64,000 nucleotides of DNA from Argopecten irradians (GCF_041381155.1 NC_091134.1:65766969-65830968); one strand, 5' to 3'. Shown: positions 47,178 through 61,089, counted from the stretch's first letter. Made by a program: numbers and translations. Notes: generated by a model not told the origin, from the sequence alone.

Positions 47178-50100
47178 CTATACAGCCTTGTCTATCAAAG
47201 TCTGTAGTGACACAGGTATCCACTGGTTGTTTTCCTGTATAAATATCACACTTCTGTCCATGTACATGATAAGCTTGCCGTAACGATACACTTGTTTAGC
47301 TTCCTGTGTACGGCCTGGTATTGGCATAAACAGCAGGTTATTTTCTTCAGCCTGCGAGAGAAATAGAAACAGACAAATAATTCTATGTCATATGCTTTTC
47401 TTACTTGCTTCTGTGAGGAAGAAAAAAATGAAAGAATGTTGGTAATGGAAATCTCTACTTCAAGTGCACTCTTCTTCATCAATCACATTGCAGTTTATTC
47501 AAAGTGCACTTCGGTTTTCGGTCTATACATGGATAGACTAAATTATCATAACTTTCAATACATGTACTTTTTTTTAAACTTTACTATATATTAAATTAGA
47601 TATAACTCAAATTCTAGTAAATAATGTTACCTTTTTCTCAACCAACTCTTTAAAACTAGCAGGGTATGAATTACTGGCCGTAGAGCTTCGAACGGCTGGA
47701 TACTGAAATGATAAAGATTATAATGATAGCTAGAGTTCTGATAATCGGACAAAATCACACACCAAGACCAAGATAATTCACAGCAGTGGTAAGATAGGTT
47801 TTTAGTCTGCAACAACTGAATAGAAGACTCTTGGGGAAACCCAAGTTACTCTGAAAATATGGCAAGGTCAAGGTCAACTAGGTAATAATGACATAAGCCT
47901 CTTGGGCTATTTTTGAAGTTATAATTCCACCTGGCACAAGAAAATTTTACATCACAAGCAAATTTCTCTTGGCTATCAATAGGTACCATCAAAATAAACC
48001 AAAATGTCCTTGAAAACAATATGAGGACTTTTTAACATACCAGGTATGTGTTCCGTGCATAGCATTAGAAGAGGTGATTCCCATAAGAAAACAGTCATGC
48101 TCACCCTCTGGACCAACATTAAACTTTATATTTTTAAGTTTATCAGAGAGAAATTGACCACTTATACAACATACAATGTATATTATGACTACTTACGTCC
48201 TGTGGTGGATGAGGCTGTGATGGGGGACCGTGGGGTAAAGGAGGGGGAGGTGGGGGAACGGATGTGTCTGCCATATGTCTTCTCTCAGTATGAGCAAAGT
48301 AAGCCATGTTTTCCTTAGCTCCAGGCTGGAAGTGACCTGACACTGCCCGGTTCATTATGTCCAGTGCCTTATTAAAGTGATCTGTCAAGATTAAACATGG
48401 ACAACTATAAAACTATGACCCAAGTTGTGACTAAAACATCTATTGCATCCATTCTCTTTTACACTTAACTTTATAAGTCATATTTCTGATGTATCTGAAA
48501 TTACCAAGAAACCTGACTGAGATTGTATCTGTGTCAAAAGACACCTTGGTCCCCTCACTTCCTAAAAACATCTTGATGAAAAAGTCATATTCCTGATGCA
48601 TATTATCTTGAATTATCAAAGTAAATGAGTGAGATTTTACTTTTCCTTAGAGTAAACATTAAATGTGAGCAGTTTGAATTGAATACTGTTTACTGAGAAG
48701 TCTGTATGGAAGTATAGTGTGTATTCAATACTCAAACATTGGTAACTAGCCACTGTAAAAGCATGTTGTTTTTTTCTATTTAAGGATTTACTTCAAGACT
48801 TCAACCTCAATTCTGAAATCTAAATAAAATTGAAAAACAAAAAACATTTTGAAGCCAACTAACCACTGCCTATCGATGTAAATTCTTCTCATGGTTACAG
48901 GTTATGTTGGACATTACTACAAACCTTTGACAACAGGTACCGACATGTACTGCTCTGGGAACATTGACTTCCAGCCCAGGTACCACTTAGTTATCTCCTC
49001 ATAGTTTGGCATGTTTCCCAGCCAACTACAAAGCACCTGTAGCCACTTGGGGAAGAAAGTTTTGTCCAGCATAGCTACCATGTGTTTGGCTGGAATGAGG
49101 TCTCGCCACGCCATAACCCAGTGCCAAGGGTCTGAAATCAAAGAGTAATTGAAAATTAAATGTATATGTAATTTAATTTTTAGAAGAAACACGCAGATTT
49201 TTTTTCGATATCAACAGCCACAAGACCAGGTAAAACATTTTTTTCCACCTAAAACTCATCATACCTGGAGACAAACAAGCCATAAGGTTAAAAGAACTAT
49301 GAAATATTTTATTAAATATATACAGGTTTAAGAAATTTGTTAAACAGTAAAGCTTTATTCACATATTAAGACAATCAAATATTGAGAAAATTAGTCTTCA
49401 AATGGCTCAGTTGATTTAGAAAAAAAGAGTCATGTGTGGAAAAATGGTTTTAATGTCAGTACTGAGGTTATGCCTGTTTATAATTTTATTTATTCTGTAA
49501 TAGAAACCACATCAAGTCTGTTTAAACAAGTGAACAAAATAACCTTTGATACCTGGAACAATGAGCACTACTATGTAATACGAGTCCCCTTAATATCTTC
49601 TGTAAAGTAACTTTTATTTGTGTGGGATTTACTTCTGTGAATTTCACGACCAACTACAATATAATACCTAAATTATATCTCAATCATTTTTGAGTCTCAA
49701 AAATAAATTGTCTTGATATTACATGTAATTGATTTTGTTATTTTTTTACAAGTACATGTATGATTAATTAGGTAACTTAATTACCAAGGACTTGCTGGTG
49801 AGGACAGATGGCGAACTCTGACATACACATGGCCAGTTTGGGGAGGATGTTTTTGACGAGGAAAGCTTCTGTATGTCCTGGCTTAAACACCTTCATCCAT
49901 GGCTGCATAATGACCTTAGCTGAGGAGTCAGACGGGTGCCAGTTTATCAGAGCATTAGCAAGTTTGTGTCGAATTGGAGCATAAAGCGGTTCTAATTTCT
50001 CTCCCATGAGTGGAAGCCATGGATGCAGCCAAGCATGAATTGGCATTGTGTCTGTTAATGGATTCCAGTTTTCCACTTCCTGAAGTAACCTTGGTAACAC

Positions 50101-53100
50101 CAGCTGATCCAGGATGTTCTCCATCACCCAGCCAGGAAGGACTGGCATCCAAGTCTCTAATAGGTCTATAATGTTATCACAGCTACGCACATTCCATGTC
50201 CTGTAAACAAAGTCAAGATTTTAAAATTTGAAATTATTTTTTTTCCTAAAATTCTTTGCATATATCAATATAATTTACTGTAAACCAATTTTAATTTGTG
50301 TGCAATTTTATTTCGCGAATTTCGCAATCCATGTAAATTTGTGAAAGGTTTTCTTCAGGAATTCATATCTCCCATCATCTATTTCAATAGAAATTTTCAT
50401 TCAAGTGTTAAATCTTTGAATAGTTATCTTCCTGAACTTGTTTTGGAAATTGTAAAATTTAATAGCGGCAAAAGAAAGTGTGTTTACAGTATTAGAAATA
50501 TTAACAATATTTTAAAATGATTTAGACTTCAACAACTAGATGGTGATGAAGCATCATAAACTGTAACATCAAGATAACATTAGGTACTTACAATACTGTG
50601 GTCCTAACAAATGGTAGCCATACATCCCATAGTAGTCTCTGGTATACATCCATATCCTGTCCCCCCGTATGGGGCCCCGCCACTATTTTGTTAGTGTAAT
50701 CCTCCAGGAGTGCCTTCCATTCCCTCACTGTATCTAGGCCATGAGTGGGGTTCTTCAGGGGGTCCCAGCCAGTAAAATGTTGCTTCATCTAAAATATTTG
50801 AAGTTTTAACATAAACATATAGATTATTTACAGAATGTCATTGTTCAGGAGTTTGGGATCATTTTAATCAGTTTACATTCAAACAAATCAAACCAAAAAA
50901 AAAAAGACTTTTTATGATTTGAGTTTTTAACATAGAGAAGAAATATAAACAAAATAACTTAAGTATAACTTTCAGATATGTTGAAATTGCATTGTCAATG
51001 TCTGGTTCATGGTAGCATTATAGCATTTAAACATCCAACTTAACCCACAGACAAAATAGTAAATTGACAGTCCAGATGCTCAATCATAAAGCTAATCTAC
51101 CCTAAATGATTGATTGATGGTTTTCCCTGCAACGATAAAAAAAAACATAAAGTAAAAAGTTTGTACTGCTGTTGTTTGATATAAAATATGAATAATACAC
51201 TTCTTTGGTATCTTGCCGATGAAAAGAACCAAAACCAAACTTATTTTTCTTTTGATTAAAACTTCTTTGGATGATAATCTGTACTTACCATTGGAAACAC
51301 AAGGGCTATAGCTAGTGAAGACAAATCATACATTCTGTACTCCTCGTAATAATCTTCTTGTAGCGATTTAAAGATGGCTGCAGATTCTGACAACGTCAAG
51401 GGGTTATCAGAGTCAGGCTGTGTTCTTTTCTGACACCTGTAATGTATTATGTTCAAATTTCAGTCAAGATGTCCCATCACTGATTTTTGCCCTAGTTAAT
51501 TGCATCAGATTAACAACCAAAATTAATGAATATTAATTAAAGACATGTACTTCTAAACAATTAATGTTGTCTCAAAAATGATGACTGTTAATTTTAACAT
51601 CTAAATTTATTTTCTTACAACATCCATGAAGCAGCTAATTTTTAAGTGTTTATTTTCTCCCATACTTCACAGGGATATCCCATGGTTGCTAGGGAAAAGA
51701 TATCTCTATCTAACATAGGGGGGTGTAAGACAGCTCACACGCACTAGACAATAACGTAACGTCATCAATACATGCGGCGTAACTGTGGCGTGCATTGTAG
51801 ATGACGCCATCAATATTGACGCAATAACAATGTTCCTGCAATAATGGCGCAATGAAAAAACCAAAAATCAACTGGAATTTCATCAAGTATGGGAGAAAAA
51901 GAATCAAACATGGGTCTATCAAGTGGACAGGGATATCTCAACCCTTGTGAAAGATTTTGGCCATCAACCCTTGGCAAGCCTCAGGTTGACCGGCAAAAAT
52001 CCTTCACTCGGGTTGAGATATCCCTGTCCACTTGACAGACCCATGTAAGATTCTATTCATCTATCTTTATGAATATGAATGTTCTTTATGTAGAGCTGGT
52101 GTAGATCAGAGTAACATGGTAAGACAAGTGTATCTTTTAAGGCTGAAGAGAGAATCTATATATATCAGATAAAAAAAGTGGCCAACTTGAAATAAAATAA
52201 CATTGAACAAAAGTCTATGATGAATATTCTGAGAAATACTGAAAGTAAAACCTGAAATCAATCAATTTAAAACTGCTGTATTTTGGTTTTTTTCTTGTAA
52301 TTATTTCATGCTTGCTTAAAAAAATCAGAGGGGAAGTAAATTTCTTTATCAATAATTTAACTTACATATCTACGATATCAAGCACTTTTTTGAGTCTATC
52401 CATCAATTTCTCTTCCTGGTCACAGATTTCATCAAGTCGTTGTTTCTCGTATTTCATGTTCACAATATGATCCTTCAAGTAACGCAACCTAGAGAAGCAA
52501 ATAACAAAGGATGTGAAATAAACATTTATCAGAAATAACAGCGTTACAGTACAATGTACAAAAATTGCTAATCAAAAATACCGGTAACCATTTCTTTTAA
52601 GGTAGGTTTCGCCCAATGAAATATAAAGACTACAAAATTGAAATTTATCCTGTACATAGATATAATCTTCAGATCATTTTCAATGCATACAGTGAACAAT
52701 ATGGGTGGTCAGTTGCCTTGCTTGACCAGGAAAATACTCCTCTGAAACTAGAGCATACAAATAAAGAAATAAAATTGAGGTATTTTTAATACGTTTTTTC
52801 ATCTTTTCTTACCTTTATCGGATTTTACAAAAAAATATTTATTTGGTTGGGCGAAACCTACCTTTAAGAATTCCATGTTTACAACAATTACATCAGCTGC
52901 TTATAAATGAACATTGTTGGTCTAACTACTGCCAAGCAGACCATGAGCTAGGAGCATATCCAATCTAATTAAAATTATACTTGTAATTCTGAGTCAATAC
53001 AACGCACATTACGCTCCAATACCAGATCTAATAAATCCCTGTTAGGGGTCACCTCTGCATGACCCCTTTGGTAAGCCAATCAGCATATTTCCTGCGAAAT

Positions 53101-56100
53101 CTTTGGTGTGGTTGATTCTCTTGGAAGTATAAACAGCTAACAGTATGTCCAGAGATGTTTTAATTCTAGGCAAGGGGTTATACTGAGGTGACCCCAAACA
53201 GGGCGTTGTTAGAAATTGTATTGGAGCATAACGTAGAGCATCTTAGTGGAGTGGAATTACAAGTCTAATTTTAATTACATTGGAAGCATGTCATTAGATA
53301 TAAGCCAATCAAAACTTATAACAATTGACTTTTGCAAAAATTCTCATACTTTCTATCATTTTGCATAATATCCTCTTCAGCCATGTCTACAAGGAGATTC
53401 AGATTATGCGTCAGCTCTGGAAGATCAAAGGCTCTCTTCTGATTGGCTAGATGTGGTGCAGGCTCCTCCTCAATTTCAGGTTTATCATGGCGATGACTTA
53501 TAGCATGGTAACCTAAATAAATCAATTAATTTCTTGTAGAGCTTTGTATCTGTTATCTGAAATTAACTATCATGTTTGTTGTTATTGAAATTTATATCTA
53601 TTCATTTGAGTATATTAGGTAGATAAATTTATTCATTTAAACACCTGGGTATATTAGGTATATAAATTGAATTCTATCGCTTTAAAGTCAATATCTGAAG
53701 TCTTTTAACACAGCTATACCTTAAACACATCACACTTCAGCTGATTTTTTACTTAATATTCAAAGAGAATATATCACACATGAATTTAAGACATTTTTTA
53801 TTGATATGGTGAAGATACTGGTTCTGAGTCACACAGTTACTGATAGATTTATCACATCTGACTAATGATCTTGAAATAAGATAAGTCATCAAACAAATCA
53901 AAAGGTCAGGGTCATTCATTTGAACAATATGACTACTATAACTTGAAAGTACCAGTCAAGGCCATTAAAAAAAATTGCTAGCATTTCAACTCAGACCCAT
54001 TAACAGATAGATCTCTGGGCATCTTTGTTGCTGCAAAGAGACATTTTTGTAATGTTCACTTTACCTGAAAGAACCCTTTGTTCCTTGCCAGTCATGTCAA
54101 TGACCTTGACCTTGGATGACTTTGATAGTTGTGGACGTTTCTTCACTGAGCCTGTGTCAATAAGTTCCTGAGCAGTTTTGTATACATATTTTGGTTTCTT
54201 CTTGCTACCCTAAAATGATAATTGGTACAATGTATGGTGTAACATAGAACTTTTTTTTTTGTTCCACATGTTGTAACCTCCATAAAACTGTCGCAGGAGT
54301 TGCTATTGAAACACCCTAGTACGTATAAACATCCACTCAGTTAACTTGGTATAGATTGGATAGCATCTAAATTACAGACAATAACAAACAGCCAAAAAAA
54401 GGAAGGTTATATCCCTGTATTGCCTTGACAATTCTGGCATAATAAACAAGTCATAGTAAGTTAAAACTGAATAAACCAGGAAGTCATATGGAAACTTCAT
54501 GTTTGTTTTGGCATTAGAGACAAAGTCCCAGCAATAGATCTTACTACTGGAGTTTACCTCTGTTTTCTTCCACTGCTGGAGCTGAGACTGAAAGTTTTTA
54601 TCTTCCTCCTCCTCAGAGTCATACACTGGGTAGTCCTGTAATGACCTTTCTGACCTTTCTGTCCCGTAGGCCCCAACGGCTGCTCTGCCTTTCCGCTTGA
54701 CTGCTTCCACAGGTGTGGTGATACCTTGATGACTCTTCCCGAGACCCTCACCTGGTTTGTATCCCATCTAAATAAAGAACAAGTTACAAATATGTAAATT
54801 ACATACTTCTTTAAAACAGGGGACCCTTCATCTCAAACAACCTAACGTAAACTACTTTCAAGACATTTGACATATAACTTCAATTGACCTTCCTTTAATT
54901 GTTGAAAGTAGGCAAGATAGGAAAACATATAGGACTGAATGGAATAGCAAAATACTTGTATACCAAACTCCAACCTCTCAATAATTAAAGATAATCAGAC
55001 TTTATTACCTTTTCTAGAAGCTTTTGACCAATCCCTCTAGTGTGTTTCTCCCAACTGCCAAATGCCCTGAAACAATGTAATAAAACAAACTGTACTGAAT
55101 ATTCTAACCAATATTCTTAAACTACCATGAGACAATGATGCTAACTATGTAATGGAATCTAGAGACAATCGAAATGCTTTTATCACCTGGTATTTAATGT
55201 CCGTAACAACTCTAGACATTTCTGTAAAAACAGATTTCTAAAGAGTAAATATGGGTCAAACTTATCAACCAGTTTATATGGCTCATATAACTTTAACTAA
55301 AATATTTAGTTGAATACTTTTGTAGCCTTATTATTTGAATTTTGAAGCAATCCTTGAATTCCTGTTACTCTTACTTGTCCTGGTTATTAACTCCAGAAAA
55401 CTTTTTGGAGCCTCCACGCTGTGCTGCTTTACTCTTGAATGATGCACCAGACGAATTCAGTGGCGGCTGTACTATTGGGACCTGTGATGTCTGCAATGGA
55501 GCTTGGACTATAGGCACAGACTGTCCAGCACTGTCTGAATCTGAATCCTAAAACCAAAATAATGTCAAGTAATATTATAACCACTATATACATATAATGT
55601 CAGTAGTATCAAACTGTCCATTTCTTTCTGAATCCTAATAGCAATAACAGTGCAATGCTATGCTATCCATAATTCCCTTTTTTCTTTGTTTTGTTTCCTT
55701 GTTCAAGGTTCAAAGGCATAGTGAATGTTGAGTAGTTACAACAAATCAAAACATCCTACAATAAAGATATGTTCTAAATCACATGACCTTTATAGATAAA
55801 TTACTTACACCTTGGTATATGAAAAGGAATGACCAGTTTTCATAAAGTCAAATGAGTCTTCTTTATTCGACTTCAAATAAACATAAAATGTTTTCTCACC
55901 TCATCTTCTTCATCATCTTCTTCTGCTTTCTTTCCCTTCGTTATCTTGCTACCTTGTTTCACACCACCACTTACAAAGCTGACAGGTGCCCCATAATTTT
56001 TCTTCCCTCGAGACCCTCGAGAAAATCCCATGGTAGGTCTATCCTCCTCATCACTATCCTCAGCCCACATTCCTGAAATCAAAGACACATTTGAAGCAAG

Positions 56101-56619
56101 GGTCTTTACTAAATCAACATTAATCATATAACACATGGGTGAAATATTATTACAGTACATGTTATATAATAATCTCTTCATTAAAAATATTGATATTTAA
56201 CTCATTAAAAGAATATGCTAAAATCTTGTAGTGTTGTAAAATGTGCAGTATTTTAGTAATCAATTTGGAAAATAGAAATAAAATACTATGTAGGTCAGAA
56301 TTTCTGTAACTCTTTACACAAGACAAGCATGAGAAAACTGGAGTTTCTCAGAAACTTAGGGATCGCTAAAGTTCATCTAATTCGGACTGAAGACTTTGAT
56401 TTTTTGTTTGAAGTTTCCAGTCAAATACATAAAACATAACAGGTTTGTTAAAAAATCCATCATATGATGTACATATACAGAAACTATAATGAATACTTAA
56501 ATCGAACAATTACCATATATGGCCCTATTTTTTGAAATTCTGTGACCAGGCCTTGGATTGAATTCCTGCATGAGGTCATCTTCAGTGACCTCAAATCTCT
56601 CCACCTCAGGCGATGACAT
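47178..56619 (-). CDS. TFIP11: Tuftelin-interacting protein 11 (spliceosome disassembly factor), complete, 15 exons
   Basis: Exons in coding order (minus): 56514-56619, 55900-56072, 55375-55547, 55009-55066, 54558-54767, 54065-54209, 53350-53512, 52366-52488, 51289-51436, 50592-50788, 49785-50200, 48925-49131, 48197-48381, 47631-47702, 47178-47351. All junctions are GT/AG and the phases sum to 2,550 bp, 849 residues (human about 837). The N-terminal TIP domain ([34 protein letters not shown]) is followed by a G-patch at about 153-200 ([20 protein letters not shown]), a basic linker ([12 protein letters not shown]), and a GCFC region ([61 protein letters not shown]). The family recruits DHX15/Prp43 through the G-patch to release the intron lariat in the nucleus. 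The start lacks about 20 residues present in the human N-terminus. Exon 13 carries a [12 protein letters not shown] stretch. ATTAAA at 47028-47033 may be the poly(A) signal. Confidence 0.97.
51700..52046. mobile_element. Foldback element (copy B) with tail, in TFIP11 intron 8
   Basis: The palindrome is 51909-52046, 138 bp, from catgggtctatcaagtggac to gtccacttgacagacccatg, with the centre ggcaagcctcaggttgac. The tail (to about 51700) matches the sequence after copy A at 27.2 kb in inverted orientation. No coding frame. Confidence 0.7.
52601..52862. mobile_element. 262-bp MITE with GGTAGGTTTCGCCC ends, in TFIP11 intron 7
   Basis: Ends are ggtaggtttcgcccaa and ttgggcgaaacctacc, flanked on both sides by TTTAA. 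The internal sequence matches the two ends of the longer element at 56888-57804 in opposite orientation (gggtggtcagttgcct, caatgcatacagtgaacaat), so it is an internally deleted relative. Confidence 0.8.
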
Positions 56620-56887
56620 AATTAATCTGTCAGTATCCAAAATCAGAAGACCCTAAAAAGTATGCATCTCGTTTCTTACCAACTGAAACTGAACAATAGA
56701 ACAAATGAGTCAGTTATGAATACAGTATAAAGAAACAATACTAAAATATCTTATGGAAAATTCATGAAATTCAAAATGTTACCTACATTGTTGTAAGCGC
56801 ATTTATTGATATACAATAATGTAAATATCAAAATACATTTTATGCTTCTAACCTTGTTTCAAAAGTGTTGTCAGTTTCACATTTAAA
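56620..56887 (-). other. 5' flank of TFIP11
   Basis: ctgacag at about 56628-56634 on the minus strand, seven bases before the ATG, could be a 3' splice site joining an upstream untranslated exon. No promoter can be assigned; a transposable element starts at 56888. Confidence 0.35.
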
Positions 56888-57804
56888 GTTAGGTTTCGCC
56901 CAACCAAATAAATATTTTTTTGTAAAATTTGATAAACGGAAGAAAAGATGAAAAAAACATATTGAAAATATCTCAATTTAATTTCTTTATGCGTTTGAGA
57001 TTGAACAAATGTGTCTTGAATACAAAATTGAAGGAAATCCTTAATTTATTATTACGGTGTCCGTCAGACAAAATAGTATGCAAATGAAGCTGCGATGGAT
57101 TGTGTTGTCGAAGTTTCGGCATGCGCATTGTTACGCACTCAAAGTAAACAAAATGGCTGAACGAAAGTGTGTGAGATAAAAAATATATGTGAATTGGCAA
57201 CAAAGTGGATGAAATTATAATGGGATTGGTAGAACCGTAGGATATCTATAGGGAATTAAATTCAGAAATGACATGTATAGTATTAGAAGAAACAGAAGCC
57301 ACATCTCAAGCGGAACATGCCCGGATCTGTTGGGACTCGTGTAACGGCGTTGCACGTGGTGAGTTAAATTTCAATACATATGCCAGCGTGCATACAGCCG
57401 CAGACTAACTACATGTATGTTTGGTGTACTAAGCTAGCGAGCGTATGTTACTATGTAAGTAACATGAAGTGTTTTAGATTATATGATATGTATAAACAGT
57501 CCATCGTACTTCGATTTGTTGTTGTTTTTTTAACTGAACATGCCGTGGCAAACTGCAACTGCCATCTCACTTTTTTTTTAACGTTTCCGTTTGTTGCTGC
57601 AGCCTCGTTTTGGAAAAAAATATGTCATGTTCTATGTAAAGCTTGACTACACTCTATTTTTAGAGGAGTATTTTCCTGGTCAAGTTAGGCAACTGACCAC
57701 CCATATTATTCAATGTATGCATTGAAAATGATCTGAAGATTATATCTATGTACAGGATAGATTTAAATTTTGTAGTCTTTATATTTCATTGGGCGAAACC
57801 TACC
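56888..57804. mobile_element. 917-bp non-autonomous element with GTTAGG/CCTACC inverted ends
   Basis: The left end gttaggtttcgcccaacc and right end ttgggcgaaacctacc are inverted; TTTAAA flanks both. It is the longer relative of the 262-bp element in TFIP11 intron 7. The extra internal 650 bp code for nothing recognisable (longest frame 88 codons). Confidence 0.78.
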
Positions 57805-58482
57805 TTTAAAGTCGCAATATCCGTATCTGATTTATATATTTTTTTATTCATGATTTAGAAAAATATTGAAAAAAAAACTCTTGTTAATCATGCAAGAGAT
57901 AGGACTAAATCAAAGTCAAGATGAGCGATTATGATTCAAAAACTTTTAATAAAAGTCAAATAAATATTGAACATCGCTAGGTGGGTCCCATTTAGTCAAA
58001 CAAACCGAAGTTAACCGATATTGTAACGTCGTTGCCAAGAACGTCAAGTGACTACCCTAGCTACATAATGTCTGTCTGAACTCTCCCGAGAACGGGTCAT
58101 GAACTTTCTGACTTCCGTTCGGCAATAATCGTAACTTCTATGGCGCCAATTTAAAGTTGTATTTCTTGTGATTTTCACCATCACAAACTCTCATAAAACA
58201 CACAATACGTGAACATGGATGCTTATGTATGATGGTTCATATCCATGAAAGTACCAATATACTAGCTATTGACATAGCCATATCACAAGGTCAATATTAG
58301 CAATACCTGTACTGATATGAATAGATTGGAACAGTTTGGATAATTACGAGCCATTTTAAACATGTACACGTTAAAAATCAATATCTTTATTTAATTGTTT
58401 AATAACTTTTCGAATACGAACTTTCCAAAAGTCGGTGAATATCTAAAGCTTAAAAATTTGAGAGGAGGAGAAAAATATGTAT
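57805..58482. other. Unassigned region upstream of TFIP11
   Basis: AT-rich, with a short GC-richer part near 58020-58150 (gttgccaagaacgtcaagtg, cttctatggcgccaa) that could hold a promoter. No feature can be supported. Confidence 0.3.
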
Positions 58483-58945
58483 AACTCAACACTCTAAATA
58501 CTTTTTCAGAAGGATAAGTCACACTGGGTTTTGGGGAAGTCCAAGGCAGGCGCTTTTGTGTTTGTGCACTGACCGTGACTTGGGCGACGACTGATTTTCC
58601 TTTGATATCCGCCGGCGCAGCCTTTGATGTAGCTTGCGGGTGCGATGGTTACCGTCTTACTTTCTGAAGCGGGGCCGTCATTTCATGAGCTGTCGATCTT
58701 TTTTAACGAAAATTTAAGACATATCCTCTAAATATTCCGTCTTTAAAGCAAGTAATATACGTCGTGAAATTTAATAAACTTTACAATGGTGTTTCGTTTG
58801 ACTCGATAAGACAAGTATTTGTTGAGAAAAACGGTTTTTATTCCCGGTTCATAGGCGTCTCGCGTGGTGTTTAGTAATGTAAAGAGACAGTCACGAATCC
58901 TTCTCACTTATAAATCCTTGAACTCAACACTCTAAATACTTTTTC
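58483..58945. repeat. 25-bp direct repeats 438 bp apart around a GC-richer segment
   Basis: aactcaacactctaaatact plus ttttc occurs at 58483-58507 and 58921-58945. The DNA between has higher GC (for example gatatccgccggcgcagcct) than its surroundings. It could be an insertion with long flanking repeats or a partial duplication. No coding frame or known RNA is recognised. Confidence 0.5.
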
Positions 58946-61000
58946 TATGCCAAAAATACAACAAGTCACAGACCATTCAACTTTAAAATAAAGAATGTTT
59001 ACAAGTATCGACTTTCAACAACTGCTGGACCATTTATTTTCCTGTGTCAAGTATATGGTTACGGCGAGTATACAGTAATGGTTAGCTTTTCAAACGAAAT
59101 ATACATAGTCAACTGTAGATCTACAGTCATTGACATTTATTGTCTAAGTGTTTATGTTTCTATGTGTTTTCTTAGTAAAGCTATGTGCGAAAAGTCAATT
59201 TCAATATAAAGTAAAGTACCTATAATCACTTTTGGTTAGCTCCTTCAACAAGAACTGATAGACGTTAGAACGTTAGAAAACGACTTGCTTGTTGGGACCG
59301 CGAGCACCGGGACCGGAAGTTTTGCATTAAAATCGTTGTCATATGGACGTTTGGCATTGATTTGTGGTATAAAAGTGTATGCCGCGCCAGCATCCGAACT
59401 GACTTTTACCATTGGACAGATTAAATATTTACTTGACTTATTCAGACTCTTGTTAAACGTCATATCAGCTAGTTTAATTTAAGTACATGCAATCCATTCT
59501 TTTTCGTTCAGTTGGTCCGAATCATAATTCAAACATATAGTACAATTGTACGTAGTGAAGTCTGAAAGAGTAATCTCCCCAGGGTCTTCTTCAATTTGCG
59601 AAAAATCTAAATTATTTGTATCATACCGGTAGTCTCTGAAATAAACTCATATTGGGCGCCTATAAAAACTTAAAGTATGCAGTCCCCAGACCCCCACCCT
59701 TTTCTTTGCTCAATGCCTCCATAAATCAAAACATGACATTAGATGTCAAAAAATACCACGTGTACAAAGTGTACATGAAGCCCTTAGAATGCAGGATTTA
59801 TAAGCATTTGTTCGAGAGCCCCGCCCTTTCTTCGCTCTATGCCCTTGTAAATATCAGAGATTTAAATGTACTATATATATATATATGTAAATATTAAGAT
59901 TTTTGGTATTGCAATTCTGTAAGTAACAAAATGGAGAAATTAAAACAAAACTTATTCAAAATATGACACTGGACATAGAAATGATAAATAAACAACCTTT
60001 AAATGGCTTCAATTATTTTCTGAAAAATGTTCAAAAAATTATCAGAATTCGGGATTTTGCACCATTTATTCTAGAGCTCTGGTCCGAGTTGCTTGGTCTC
60101 ACTTCCCCTCTAACCTGAAATCCTGAATCCGCCACCAACGTTATATATTACCACTAGGTAGTTACTAGCTACAATATTGTAGCCCAAAAGACTTTTAGAC
60201 AGAAAATGGTGTCGTCTTTAGAGCTACAATTGGTGACTATTACTGCTAATGGAGCAAAATAATGATCATGCAAACCATTATAAAACGTTTATTTGCATTT
60301 TATCTTACTTGTTCGATATCGCTAACTTACTATGCAATAAAACTGAACCTCATAGGTTATCAAAAATCCACCGAGGTATTTTTTTTACGTAATAAATACG
60401 AAGGTCTTTCTGAAGGGGATTTTTACGGCAAGTCCAGAAATTGTGAATATGACGTCGTGTGAGCGGTACGATAGATATTAAAAATGGTACTTATGTTTGT
60501 TTTGGACAAAAATAATACGTAAATGCAAGTATACGCATCAGATAATTGGAAACCTACAACAAAGTATAGAAAACTGTGCCCGAGTGATTTTCGTAGGCAG
60601 TGCTCCACTACCACACATAGGGACCAATTCGTATCCGGCCGAAACGTATAGTAGGCCGGGTACGTATATTCGTTCTAGGTAGTTATATGACTTGTGATAT
60701 AACTACAGAAGTTTTATTGCACGTGTATTATGACATTTATGACATGGCCGTTTGACATGGGCCAGTGTGATAATATCATGACGTTTTGTGATATATAACA
60801 CATCATTATAAGTATGTGTAATACTGATGTCACCCATTTTGTATATATAACGTGACCAAACGGTAGATGGCGTTGAACGCTGAAATTCCATAGTCAAAGA
60901 TGACGTTAATGACGTCACAACCAAGAATGGGATATAACTTCGCCTTGTCAACCTCCAAAGCTGTCGATTAAATATAGTTTAAAATAACATAGCCATTTGT
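58946..61000. other. Unassigned AT-rich region
   Basis: No gene or element is supported. A short (ta)n run is present at about 59872. Small open frames at 59245-59482 on both strands lack splice-site or family support. Confidence 0.3.
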
Positions 61001-61079
61001 CATTCGGCAAACCTCGGCCGATTCCGGTACCCTACACGTTAGATGTAGGGTACCGGAATCGACCGAGGTTTGCCGAATG
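61001..61079. repeat. 79-bp hairpin, 36-bp arms, flanked by 9-bp direct repeats
   Basis: Left arm 61001-61036 starts cattcggcaaacctcggccg and ends accctaca; right arm 61044-61079 is its reverse complement with one mismatch; the loop is cgttaga. gccatttgt stands directly before the left arm (60992-61000) and one base after the right arm (61081-61089). The direct repeats look like a target-site duplication. Confidence 0.85.
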
Positions 61080-61089
61080 GGCCATTTGT

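Noticed and set aside
59245-59482. 65- and 72-codon overlapping frames on opposite strands
   Set aside because: Short, mutually overlapping, and without splice or homology support.
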